A stretch of 8,570 nucleotides of DNA from the NCBI GenBank assembly GCA_903896915.1, contig CAITZN010000487.1, positions 1 through 8,570 on the forward strand, written 5' to 3'. This document shows positions 1 through 6,580 of the stretch, one piece after another. Origin of the DNA: an uncultured bacterium (GTDB lineage Bacteria; Desulfobacterota; Desulfobulbia; Desulfobulbales; Desulfobulbaceae). The position numbers and the translations under genes were made by a program. Position 1 is the stretch's first letter. Each line of letters starts with the position of its first letter. The notes beneath the pieces were generated by a model. It saw nothing but the letters and a program-made list of their open reading frames with translations. It was not told the origin of the DNA and did not search any database.

Positions 1-34
1 ACCGATCGACAAATCGCATGGTATCAATGTTCAT
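1..34 (-). CDS. Start of a probable family 9 glycosyltransferase (heptosyltransferase-like), cut by the window edge
   Basis: Eleven codons are visible, reading MNIDTMRFVDR, before the left edge cuts the gene. The ATG at 34-32 is preceded by CAGGA (46-42) with a 7-nt gap, a good ribosome binding site. The opening pattern M-[ND]-I-[DK]-T-M-R-x-[IV]-D-[RY] is familiar to me from family 9 glycosyltransferases of deltaproteobacteria (ADP-heptose:LPS transferase relatives). These continue with a hydrophobic GxPLCFLL-type segment, which is out of view here. The gene lies about 50 bp downstream of the flippase-like gene on the same strand, in an operon that also contains an LPS-export permease, so an LPS-core sugar transferase would fit. 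With so few residues the family call is recognition plus context, not proof. Confidence 0.5.
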   Translation of the reverse strand, partial: MNIDTMRFVDR

Positions 35-51
35 GGGGAAATCCTGAAAAG

Positions 52-83
52 AAAAATATTGGGGTTATTCTAATAATATTTTT
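52..83 (-). repeat. All-AT inverted repeat between flippase gene and next gene
   Basis: The 9-nt arm AAAAATATT at 52-60 is perfectly complementary to AATATTTTT at 75-83, with a 14-nt loop. In the minus-strand transcript the stem lies just after the flippase stop codon (87-85) and ends in a U-run. It is also 5 nt before the CAGGA ribosome binding site of the next gene. It could be a weak terminator or attenuator, or simply AT-rich spacer. A stem made only of A-U pairs is unstable, so real termination is doubtful. Confidence 0.3.
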
Positions 84-84
84 G

Positions 85-1029
85 TTAAATGCGGCTCTTC
101 TGTCCCAGATAAACAACAAGTCCCGGCAAAGAGGCCACCAGATTGACGAGTCCGTAGATGATGGAAAAGGAGAGTACCGCCGCCTTGTCTGCCCCGATCA
201 GGAGAAACAAACCGACCATGGCTCCTTCCCGGATGCCCCAGCCGGCGAGCGAGACCGGCAGGATCGTCAACAGAATAACCGGCGGAACAAGTGCCAGGTA
301 GACCATCAGCGAATAGTGGAGGCCAAGGCCGTTGCCCAGGATATAAAAAGCGGTCATGGCCAGGAGGTGGGTCAGCACGGAAAGTCCGGTCTGCAGGAGA
401 ATAGCCGGGGCCGACGAATAGACTTGGTGATAACGGGTCGAGAGTCTCCCTAGGTAACCGAGCAGGTTGTCGGCATTGAAGAGAGGGATTTTGCGCAGGA
501 AGTAGAGCGCCATCAGGCCGAGGAAAAGCAGGGTCAGCACCCCCAGAAGAGGCAGATAGATGTTGGCGGGCAGCAGGGTGTGGTTGATCAACAGGGCCGC
601 GATATTTAAGAGCAGCAAACCCGCGAGTCCTATAACCCGGTCGATGAATACGCCAAAAACCGCATCCTCTTTTTTAAGGGCGATGCGGGTGGCATCGATG
701 ATCCGCAGGCCATCGCCGCCGATGCTGGTGGGCAGTCCCTGATTAAAGAAGGCTCCCTTGAAAAAGCTCCGCAAATAAAAGAAAAACGATCCCGAGACAC
801 CGATCTTGTTCATGATCACGTACCAGCGGCCAGTGGCGACACAGTTGCTGGCAATTTGCAGGAGCAGGGCGGTCGTCAGGGTCAACAACGGAATGCGGGC
901 TGCGGCTGTTGCCGTCGCACGCACATCGATGTTTCGCAAGATCAGGTACAAAAGGACAGCGGAAACGGTCAGTTTGATGAGGTAGTTTGCTGGTCCTGTT
1001 GCTCCAGCAGTGTTTTGCAGAACCCGCAT
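85..1029 (-). CDS. Flippase-like membrane protein, UPF0104 / lysylphosphatidylglycerol synthase TM family
   Basis: This 314-residue polytopic inner-membrane protein has about seven or eight hydrophobic segments (around 15-32, 46-62, 125-148, 157-178, 207-232, 240-268, 271-310). Family hallmarks are RWY at 68-70, the N-Q-G-L-P-T-S-I-G-G-D-G motif at 96-107 followed by R109, the DR-VIG segment at 130-134, and PVSLAGWGIREGA at 258-270. The family (COG0392, YbhN-like) includes the flippase half of MprF and many uncharacterised members near glycolipid genes. It lacks the C-terminal aminoacyl-transferase domain of MprF, so lipid translocation is a better guess than lysyl transfer. The ATG at 1029 sits 13 nt after a perfect AAGGAGG (1049-1043), so translation starts inside the 3' end of the permease gene and the two genes overlap by 61 bp. 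A lipid-linked glycan or phospholipid substrate is inferred from the LPS context only. Confidence 0.85.
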   Translation of the reverse strand: MRVLQNTAGATGPANYLIKLTVSAVLLYLILRNIDVRATATAAARIPLLTLTTALLLQIASNCVATGRWYVIMNKIGVSGSFFFYLRSFFKGAFFNQGLPTSIGGDGLRIIDATRIALKKEDAVFGVFIDRVIGLAGLLLLNIAALLINHTLLPANIYLPLLGVLTLLFLGLMALYFLRKIPLFNADNLLGYLGRLSTRYHQVYSSAPAILLQTGLSVLTHLLAMTAFYILGNGLGLHYSLMVYLALVPPVILLTILPVSLAGWGIREGAMVGLFLLIGADKAAVLSFSIIYGLVNLVASLPGLVVYLGQKSRI

Positions 1030-2510
1030 GGTTCAAATCCCGCCTCCTTGGCGATGGTGATGTTCTTGAATTCTATCCGGCATTGGGGACAATTGTACTG
1101 TTCGCAGGCCGGGAGATGAAAGATGCCGGTGGTTCCGTTGGCATGGATCAGGAGTCGGCGCCCTCGTTTTCGTCGTTCTGCGTTCGTTGCAGAGGGCATC
1201 TTGCCCAGGCCCAACCGGTCCCACATCTGCTGCAACCAAACAAAGGCCTGATCGTAACACGGCTGGAGATATCCCTCAAAGAGTAAGGTGGCATACCTTC
1301 GCAGTCGCTCTGGAATTAGAGATTTTTCCTGTTCCACCCGCCGGAAGATGAAAACGGTAAGGGTCAGAAAGAAAATGTTTGGCAGCCACATGCCCAAAAC
1401 CAGCGGCAGGGTGCCCCCTTCACTCATCACCCGGGTGGTCGTGAAAGCGATATAATAAAGAATAAAAAAGGACAGTCCCAGGGGGATACCCAGTGCCCTT
1501 TTGCCGGGTTCGGCCTGCAAGCCAAGCGGCAGGCCAAGCAGGCTCAGGATGAAGCAACCGACCGGCAGGATCAGCCGATGGTGGTATTCGGAAAGAAACA
1601 TCCGTCCCGCCTTAGTATCCTGGCCATGTTTGGCGGCAGCTTGCAGCAGTTGTTGCTGGTTCATCGAACCCCGTGTTTGCGCGGTAATGTCCTCGCCGCC
1701 AATCTGGGTCGGTGGCCGCAGGGATATCTGCAACTGATACCGGTCAAAGCGGATCACCTGGTTGTCTTGCCCTTCGGCGTTGTGCAGGGTGCCCTCATTA
1801 AGGATGATCGTTACCATCATCCGTTCCATCTCCGCCTCCATGTGTCCGGACTTGGCGACGGTGATCAAAGGTTGCTGGCGGCCGCGCATATCGGAGACAT
1901 AGACACCGTGCCAGTTCTTCTGGTCGTCGATGGTGTCAACATAGACGACAATATCCCCTAAGGCCTCGGTGAAATCTTTTTCTTTGAGGCCTTTGTCGAT
2001 CTTTTCCTTAGCCAGTTGAAACATCAGCTGTTTAACGCCCAAAGCACCTGCGGGAATGAGGCGGATGGAAAAAAAACCGGTCAGGCAGGCGATGGCAGCG
2101 GCAATGAGAATGACTGGTGGCAGCATCTGGCGCAGGCTGACGCCGCAGGCCTTGAGGGCCAGTATTTCTTTGTCATTGGTCAGCCGGGTAAAGCCGATAA
2201 TGACTCCGGCCATGCTGGCCATAGGGATGACATAGAGCAGCATGTACGGGAAAATATAGGAAAAGAGGCGGACGAAATCGCCGAACCCGATACGGAGTTC
2301 CAGGACCACATCAAGAAGGGGAATCAAGCGGATCAGGAAAAAGACAGAGCAGATGATGGTGAAGCTGGCAAAGAAGGGCGCGAGCAGTTCGTTGGCAATA
2401 TAGCTGTAGAGGAGCAGGGGCAGCCGTAAGCGGAATCTGGGCCCCTTGTCTTGCCCGGGCAGGCGTGGAAATCCAGCCCTGGCACCTGCCGGGGGAAGAC
2501 TATTTTTCAT
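969..2510 (-). CDS. LptF/LptG-family LPS export permease with C-terminal Ada-like zinc domain
   Basis: This 513-residue permease belongs to the YjgP/YjgQ (LptF/LptG) family, the inner-membrane subunits that with the LptB ATPase extract LPS and pass it to LptC. Membrane segments lie around 42-65, 82-108 and 130-153. A periplasmic beta-jellyroll region follows (about 165-305), then membrane segments at 312-331, 340-360 and 366-390. The cytoplasmic coupling motif after TM2 (T-N-D-K-E-I-L-A-L-K-A-C-G, 111-123) matches the family. Residues 391-450 are a charged helical linker. Residues 453-500 form an unusual extra domain: FH at 464-465, C469, C474, C477, F481, A490-GF, and the pair C495-G-F-C498, which resembles the Ada metal-binding domain. 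The chosen ATG (2510) overlaps the stop of the upstream peptidase gene (ATGAAAAATAG). No clear Shine-Dalgarno is present, so coupling is likely. Upstream in-frame starts at 2534 and 2588 would lie deep in the peptidase gene. I cannot tell LptF from LptG. Confidence 0.88.
   Translation of the reverse strand: MKNSLPPAGARAGFPRLPGQDKGPRFRLRLPLLLYSYIANELLAPFFASFTIICSVFFLIRLIPLLDVVLELRIGFGDFVRLFSYIFPYMLLYVIPMASMAGVIIGFTRLTNDKEILALKACGVSLRQMLPPVILIAAAIACLTGFFSIRLIPAGALGVKQLMFQLAKEKIDKGLKEKDFTEALGDIVVYVDTIDDQKNWHGVYVSDMRGRQQPLITVAKSGHMEAEMERMMVTIILNEGTLHNAEGQDNQVIRFDRYQLQISLRPPTQIGGEDITAQTRGSMNQQQLLQAAAKHGQDTKAGRMFLSEYHHRLILPVGCFILSLLGLPLGLQAEPGKRALGIPLGLSFFILYYIAFTTTRVMSEGGTLPLVLGMWLPNIFFLTLTVFIFRRVEQEKSLIPERLRRYATLLFEGYLQPCYDQAFVWLQQMWDRLGLGKMPSATNAERRKRGRRLLIHANGTTGIFHLPACEQYNCPQCRIEFKNITIAKEAGFEPCGFCKTLLEQQDQQTTSSN
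1043..1049 (-). promoter_or_regulatory. Shine-Dalgarno of the flippase gene, inside the permease coding sequence
   Basis: AAGGAGG on the minus strand is a full match to the anti-SD, 13 nt before the ATG at 1029. It decides the start of the flippase-like gene. In the permease frame the same bases encode K-E of the conserved-looking KEAGFEPC stretch of the Ada-like domain, so these bases serve two purposes. Confidence 0.7.
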
Positions 2511-3879
2511 TGAGAATAGTCTTGATATTGACATTGATCCAGTGTTGGTCCCACCATTCTGTAGGCGTGACAAAGATGCCGTGCACAAGCATGGAAAAAT
2601 GGAGGTGATCGCCAGCAGCCATACCGGTTGCCCCGGAATGGCCGATCAGCTGATCTTTTTCGACCAAGGCCCCCACTTTGGTGTCGATGCTGCTTAAGTG
2701 CGCATAGAGACTTGATATTCCCTGGCCGTGATCAAGGATGATCATGTTGCCGTATATCCCCAGATACTCGGCAAAGACCACCTTGCCGCGATTGGCTGCT
2801 TTAATCCCTACCCGTTCGGTTGAAGCGATGTCGACACCCAGGTGGGTCTGGTTGTCGACCACCTTGCCGTTATAGAGATAGGAACGTTGATCGGCGTAAG
2901 CAGCCCTGCCTGCACCAGGCATACGGATAAAACGGTCGGACCATAATTGATTTTGATCGGTGTTGGCGCAGGCCTTGGCAATGGTCTGCGCATTGCTTAC
3001 CCGAACCTCGTTGTTGACGTACAGATATTTTTCAAGCTGGGTGCCTCGCATCTCTGGGAAGCGTTGTTCGAATTCGGGAATTTTCAGTTGGAGGAAATTG
3101 TCGCTGAGATTGACGCTGTCCCGTTTATCATCCGCTTTTTTGAAACTGCTCGTAAATGAAGCGGTGGCTTCGTTGCCTGCTTCATCTTCTGCAAATACTT
3201 TGGTGGTTCCCGTGTTCTTGGCATCCCAAGGGAGAGCAAAATAGGCGATATACGTGTCTTTTTTATTAGTTGGAAATCCGGGAAACAGGGTGGTGTCAAT
3301 CATGACGCCGTGGCGGCCGGGTTTTTCGGAAATGGTATAGACCGCGATGCCGCTGCCGCCGGGATGGATATATCGCTGGGCATGGCTCACCGTAACCTTC
3401 GGCGGTGTGGTGTCCATGGTTACCTTGATCCGTTGCACGGTCAGGTTACCCTGGAACAGTCCGTTCAGGGAAAAATCTCGCACTGAGATCATCAGCTCGG
3501 CATCACCTTCCTTGATTCCCGCCTTTTTAGCGTCGATTATCACTTTTTCGCTGATCGAGGTGGGGCCGGCAGCACTGAACCAGGATTGGCGCGGGAACGT
3601 CTTCTCAAGAAGCGGTGCGGTTTTGTTGCCCTGGCTGAGAGTTATGGTGATGGATCTGATCCCGCTTCTTTTGTCGGAAACGCGGAGCGGCAGTTCCACT
3701 CTGCCGCCGAGAAAGCGGATCTCTTTTTCCAGGACCAGGACCGGTTTTTCAAACTCGAAAAGAATGAAAACGGCGACAAAGAAGGCAACGGCCATGACCG
3801 CTGCCAGCGCCAATAACAATTGTTTAATAAAACTGCCGCTCCTCCACGAGGAACTGCGTAGTCTGATGTGTTTTGCCAT
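2500..3879 (-). CDS. Membrane-anchored M23 (LytM-type) metallopeptidase
   Basis: This 459-residue protein has a short basic N-terminus, one membrane anchor (about 18-43), a periplasmic region with beta-rich Ig-like character (about 48-245, including DTTPPKVTVS at 156-165), and a C-terminal peptidase M23 domain (about 335-445). The zinc-site residues are present: H346 and D350 of HLGVD, and H427 of DHLHF. H394 of YAHL is the expected catalytic histidine. It should therefore be an active peptidoglycan endopeptidase, unlike degenerate regulators such as EnvC or NlpD. It lies 48 bp after the rng stop. Its last codons overlap the permease start by 11 bp, which suggests coupled expression of wall cleavage and LPS export. 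The ATG at 3879 lacks a recognisable Shine-Dalgarno, but the basic-then-hydrophobic N-terminus supports it. Substrate crosslink type cannot be read from sequence. Confidence 0.88.
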   Translation of the reverse strand: MAKHIRLRSSSWRSGSFIKQLLLALAAVMAVAFFVAVFILFEFEKPVLVLEKEIRFLGGRVELPLRVSDKRSGIRSITITLSQGNKTAPLLEKTFPRQSWFSAAGPTSISEKVIIDAKKAGIKEGDAELMISVRDFSLNGLFQGNLTVQRIKVTMDTTPPKVTVSHAQRYIHPGGSGIAVYTISEKPGRHGVMIDTTLFPGFPTNKKDTYIAYFALPWDAKNTGTTKVFAEDEAGNEATASFTSSFKKADDKRDSVNLSDNFLQLKIPEFEQRFPEMRGTQLEKYLYVNNEVRVSNAQTIAKACANTDQNQLWSDRFIRMPGAGRAAYADQRSYLYNGKVVDNQTHLGVDIASTERVGIKAANRGKVVFAEYLGIYGNMIILDHGQGISSLYAHLSSIDTKVGALVEKDQLIGHSGATGMAAGDHLHFSMLVHGIFVTPTEWWDQHWINVNIKTILNEK

Positions 3880-3927
3880 AAGTGATGTATTGTGACTGTT
3901 AGGAAATAAAAGAGGGTTCGTTTCTAT

Positions 3928-5433
3928 CTATTCGTTCCAGATGACATCATACCGCTTGATGTGCATGTCGGGAATAGGGATGATGGTGAATCGTTTTTCT
4001 GTCTTATGCTCCAGCTGTTCGATGTTGTAGGATTCTTCGTTGAGCAGCATTTCGGCAATATGGGGATGGACCTTGATGGTGACATGCGAACCGCCGATCT
4101 TACGGGCGTCTCGGGTGATCTTGCGGTAGATCTCGTGGCAGATGGCGCGGCGTGATTTGATGAAACCGTCGCCGCCACAGTAAAGACACGGTTCGCACAT
4201 CATCTGCGTAAGACTTTCCGACAACCGTTTGCGGGTCATCTGCACCAGGCCGAACTCCGAGAGCTTGAGGATGTTCACTTTGCTTTTGTCGTCACGCATA
4301 GCCTCCTGGAAGACGGTGTACAGTTCTTCCCGGTGCTGCTCGTTGTCCATGTCAATGAAATCGATGATGATGATACCACCGAGATTGCGCAGTCGGAGTT
4401 GCCGGGCGATTTCCCGCACGGCCTCCATGTTGGTTTTGAAAATTGTCTCCGCCAGATCGGTGGCGCCGACATAGCGGCCGGTATTGACATCAATGACGGT
4501 CAGCGCCTCGGTCGGTTCGATGACGATATAGCCGCCGGAGCGCAGCCATACCTTTTTGTCGAGAGCACTGTTGATGTCGGCTTCCACCCCGTAGCATTCG
4601 AACAGCGGGAGGTCGTTATCGTAATAGGTGATCTTGTCTTGTAGCTGGGGGGCAAAAGTTTTAGCGTAGGACAGGAGCTGTTCGTACACTTCCTTGCAGT
4701 CGATGACCAGCTCGTTGATATGCTCGGTGAAAAAGTCCCGGACCGCACGGAGAATAATGTCAAGATCCTTGTAGATCAGGCAGGGCGCCGGGGTCTTCTT
4801 CGCTTTGGTGAGGATTTCGTCCCAGAGCTGCATGAGAAACTCCATGTCAGCTTCCAGCTCATCATTGCCGATATTTTCAGCCACAGTGCGCATGATGAAA
4901 CCCGTGCCCGGTGGCCGGAGCACCTCAATTTTGTCGCGCAGCTGCTGGCGGGTGACCTCGTCCTCGATTTTACGGGAAATGCCGATATGGTCGGTGAGCG
5001 GCATGAACACCAGATTGCGGCAGGGCAGGGTGATGTTGCAGGTCAGGCGGGCACCCTTGGATCCGATGGGTTCCTTGGCAATCTGTACCAGAATTTCCTG
5101 GCCTTCGTGCAGAATTTTATCGATGGTCGGGGTGTTGGGAAAATTTATCGGCAGGGTCTGTTTTAGTTTGTGGCCGGGGGCAAGGCGTTGATAATTTTCT
5201 GAAAAGACATACAAGGCCTCGTCGACGTAGAGAAAACCGGTGCGTTCCAGACCGATATCGACAAAGGCCGCATCAATACCGGGCAGCACCCGGACCACCC
5301 GGCCTAGGTAAACATTGCCGATAAGCCCCTTTTCAGAGAGGCGTTCCAGGTAGAATTCGCGCAGGTTACCGTTTTCGACAAGGGCGATTCGGTTCTCGTA
5401 GGAAGTTGCATTGATGAGAATGTCTGTGTACAT
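3928..5433 (-). CDS. rng: Ribonuclease G (RNase E/G family)
   Basis: This 501-residue single-strand endoribonuclease acts in rRNA maturation and mRNA decay. The S1 RNA-binding domain spans about 36-130 (GNVYLGRV, AFVDIGLERTGFL) with a loop insertion around 75-105. The 5'-sensor and RNase H-like parts follow. The DNase I-like catalytic region has the two metal-binding aspartates D315 (VIDVNTGR) and D358 (IIIDFIDMD), and the zinc-link is C416-L-Y-C419-G-G-D-G. The C-terminus ends soon after the small domain, so there is no RNase E-type degradosome scaffold and the length matches RNase G. I start it at the ATG at 5433 because MYTDILINAT aligns with the usual N-terminus. The open frame runs 23 codons further upstream (to 5502), but those residues look like translated leader. 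Only a weak AGG precedes the ATG. It is the first gene of the minus-strand operon. Confidence 0.93.
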   Translation of the reverse strand: MYTDILINATSYENRIALVENGNLREFYLERLSEKGLIGNVYLGRVVRVLPGIDAAFVDIGLERTGFLYVDEALYVFSENYQRLAPGHKLKQTLPINFPNTPTIDKILHEGQEILVQIAKEPIGSKGARLTCNITLPCRNLVFMPLTDHIGISRKIEDEVTRQQLRDKIEVLRPPGTGFIMRTVAENIGNDELEADMEFLMQLWDEILTKAKKTPAPCLIYKDLDIILRAVRDFFTEHINELVIDCKEVYEQLLSYAKTFAPQLQDKITYYDNDLPLFECYGVEADINSALDKKVWLRSGGYIVIEPTEALTVIDVNTGRYVGATDLAETIFKTNMEAVREIARQLRLRNLGGIIIIDFIDMDNEQHREELYTVFQEAMRDDKSKVNILKLSEFGLVQMTRKRLSESLTQMMCEPCLYCGGDGFIKSRRAICHEIYRKITRDARKIGGSHVTIKVHPHIAEMLLNEESYNIEQLEHKTEKRFTIIPIPDMHIKRYDVIWNE

Positions 5434-5519
5434 AGTAGTGCCTAGCCGAATTCTGTCTGCTTCACTTTCCGGGCAGGGTATAACGTAACTGTCCGGACGC
5501 ATAACTTTTCATAGAATAA

Positions 5520-5542
5520 GGCAGTTACTATACTATACTGCC
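5520..5542. promoter_or_regulatory. Inverted repeat in the divergent promoter region (possible operator or leader hairpin)
   Basis: GGCAGT (5520-5525) and ACTGCC (5537-5542) are perfect inverted arms around an 11-nt AT-rich centre built from repeats of the 5-mer ACTAT. It falls just downstream of the predicted rng transcription start, in the rng leader, and also overlaps the region where a -35 box for the plus-strand gene would sit. It could be a repressor site or an RNA hairpin. Six-base arms are modest evidence. Confidence 0.35.
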
Positions 5543-5552
5543 GGTAAACCGC

Positions 5553-5558
5553 TATAAT
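5553..5558 (+). promoter_or_regulatory. Predicted -10 box for the glycosyltransferase gene
   Basis: This is an exact TATAAT lying 25 bp before the GTG start at 5584. No good -35 is present at 16-18 bp upstream (the best is TATACT at 5529-5534, 3 of 6 matches), so an activator may be needed or the promoter may be weak. It overlaps the oppositely oriented -10 box of the rng promoter. Confidence 0.4.
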
Positions 5559-5581
5559 AAATTGGACACAGCAACAGGCAA
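5554..5581 (-). promoter_or_regulatory. Predicted sigma70-like promoter for the rng operon
   Basis: On the minus strand TTGCCT (5581-5576; 4 of 6 to TTGACA) is followed after 16 nt by TATTAT (5559-5554; 5 of 6 to TATAAT). Transcription would begin near 5547 and leave a leader of about 113 nt before the rng ATG. E. coli rne is feedback-controlled through its leader, so the long leader with its hairpin is suggestive, but nothing here proves the same control. Confidence 0.45.
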
Positions 5582-5583
5582 CT

Positions 5584-6456
5584 GTGCTGCGCTCGTGCCG
5601 ATCCTTGCTGGTAACTGAATTGATTTCTGTCATAATCCCAACCTGTAACCGGGCCTCGTTTCTGGAGAAGGCTGTTCGTTCCGTGCTCGCGCAACAGTTG
5701 CCCTGTTTTGAGCTGATTGTGGTCGATGACGGTTCCATTGATGATACCGCAGTAAGGGTAGCGCAACTAGCCACCGAGGCCATCGTGCCGATCCGGCTTC
5801 TGCACCAGGAAAATCGGGGGGCAAGCGCTGCCCGCAATCTCGGCATCAGGGCGGCGCAAGGGTCATTGCTAGCATTCCTCGACTCCGACGATTGGTGGCT
5901 GCCTCAAAAACTCGCCGTACAAGCTGCAACCATGGCGGCGCATCCCGGATTCCCGATTTCCCACACCCGCGAGATCTGGTACCGTGGGGGGCAGCGGGTC
6001 AACCAGAAAAAAAAGCACGAGCCGCCGCACGGCAATATCTTTACCGCCAGTCTGGGGATGTGTGTGATTGGGATGTCCACGGTGATGGTGAGAAGAGAAG
6101 TGTTTGATCGCTACGGTCTTTTTGATGAAACCCTGCCCTGTTGCGAGGATTACGATTTGTGGCTGCGGATAGGGTGCAAAGAGCCGTTTCTGCTGGTGCC
6201 CGACCCGCTGACTTGCAAAGAGGGCGGTCGCCCCGACCAGTTGTCAGCGATACATCGCTTAGGCATGGATATCTACCGTGTCCAATCGCTCTGCAACCTC
6301 TTGGATGCCGGGGTGCTCGATCCGGGTCAACGATCCGAGGCCGTTGCCGAACTGGCCCGCAAATGCGCCATCTACGGAAAGGGCTGTCTTAAGCACAATC
6401 GGCCCGAAGAAGGGGCCCGGTACCTGGCCCTGGCTGTTCGTTATCAATCTTTGTAA
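5584..6456 (+). CDS. Family 2 glycosyltransferase (GT-A fold)
   Basis: This 290-residue soluble glycosyltransferase has no membrane segment. The GT-A nucleotide-sugar domain starts at ISVIIPTCNRA (14-24). It continues through VVDDGS (46-51) and ENRGASAARNLG (76-87) to the metal-binding D-S-D-D-W (100-104). The probable catalytic-base region is C-E-D-Y-D-L-W-L-R (187-195). It likely adds a sugar to a cell-surface glycan or lipid carrier; donor and acceptor are not readable. The start is uncertain: GTG at 5584 has a weak CAGG 5 nt upstream, while TTG at 5620 would begin right at the fold (MISVIIP). Its last codons (R-Y-Q-S-L-stop) lie in the left copy of a 10-bp direct repeat. The native C-terminus appears to have been changed by a small insertion from S-P-Q-E-stop to S-L-stop. 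An A8 run lies at 6007-6014. Confidence 0.87.
   Translation: MLRSCRSLLVTELISVIIPTCNRASFLEKAVRSVLAQQLPCFELIVVDDGSIDDTAVRVAQLATEAIVPIRLLHQENRGASAARNLGIRAAQGSLLAFLDSDDWWLPQKLAVQAATMAAHPGFPISHTREIWYRGGQRVNQKKKHEPPHGNIFTASLGMCVIGMSTVMVRREVFDRYGLFDETLPCCEDYDLWLRIGCKEPFLLVPDPLTCKEGGRPDQLSAIHRLGMDIYRVQSLCNLLDAGVLDPGQRSEAVAELARKCAIYGKGCLKHNRPEEGARYLALAVRYQSL
6441..6450 (+). repeat. Left copy of 10-bp direct repeat (putative target-site duplication)
   Basis: TTATCAATCT here is repeated exactly at 6563-6572, on the two sides of the inverted-repeat element. This copy is inside the last codons of the glycosyltransferase gene. Confidence 0.6.
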
Positions 6457-6562
6457 CTACAGGTGGATAGGCTGTAGGTGTTTAGACTGTTAGTAATCCA
6501 TCAATCTTTATTCGGCCTATTTTTTAAAAGGCTACAGGCTAGTAGTCTAAACACCCTGTAGA
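6451..6562. mobile_element. Short palindromic insertion element, MITE/REP-like (112 bp)
   Basis: This noncoding insert is built as an imperfect inverted repeat. GGTGTTTAGACTGTTAG at 6477-6493 pairs with CTAGTAGTCTAAACACC at 6539-6555 (15 of 17, with the 12-bp core perfect). Near the ends, CTACAGG (6457-6463) pairs with CCTGTAG (6555-6561). The left arm carries about 15 extra bases relative to the right. Variants of the same short word (CTACAGG, GGCTGTAGG, GGCTACAGG) recur within it. It codes for no protein, and is flanked by a perfect 10-bp direct repeat (6441-6450 and 6563-6572). Removing it with one repeat copy restores an ATGA overlap between the adjoining genes. I read it as a non-autonomous element moved by a transposase elsewhere. 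The exact family is unknown, and it could also act as a hairpin that limits read-through. Confidence 0.6.
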
Positions 6563-6572
6563 TTATCAATCT
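6563..6572 (+). repeat. Right copy of 10-bp direct repeat (putative target-site duplication)
   Basis: This is an exact TTATCAATCT match to 6441-6450. A related word, ATCAATCTTT, occurs once more inside the element at 6500-6509 and matches 6443-6452 over 10 bases. That weakens the duplication reading slightly, because the word is not unique to the flanks. Confidence 0.6.
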
Positions 6573-6580
6573 CCACAGGA

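Noticed and set aside
1030..1040. GGTTCAAATCC, resembling a tRNA T-arm on the plus strand
   Set aside because: It lies inside two overlapping coding frames (permease GFEPC and the flippase start), and there is no acceptor stem, anticodon arm or D-arm around it.
2511..2588. Longer permease starting at 2588 or 2534
   Set aside because: The added residues come from the out-of-frame reading of the M23 gene, and the ATG at 2510 gives a normal short operon overlap.
4333..5191. Long plus-strand open frames opposite rng
   Set aside because: They have low-complexity antisense composition and no family motifs, and the minus-strand RNase G with intact catalytic residues explains the region.
5434..5502. 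N-terminal extension of RNase G to 5502
   Set aside because: Family alignment begins at MYTDILIN (5433). The extra residues look like translated leader and lack similarity to the usual N-terminus.
6513..6532. GCCT...AGGC stem with a T6 run as an intrinsic terminator of the glycosyltransferase gene
   Set aside because: The T-run is in the loop, not after the stem, and the stem is only four base pairs.
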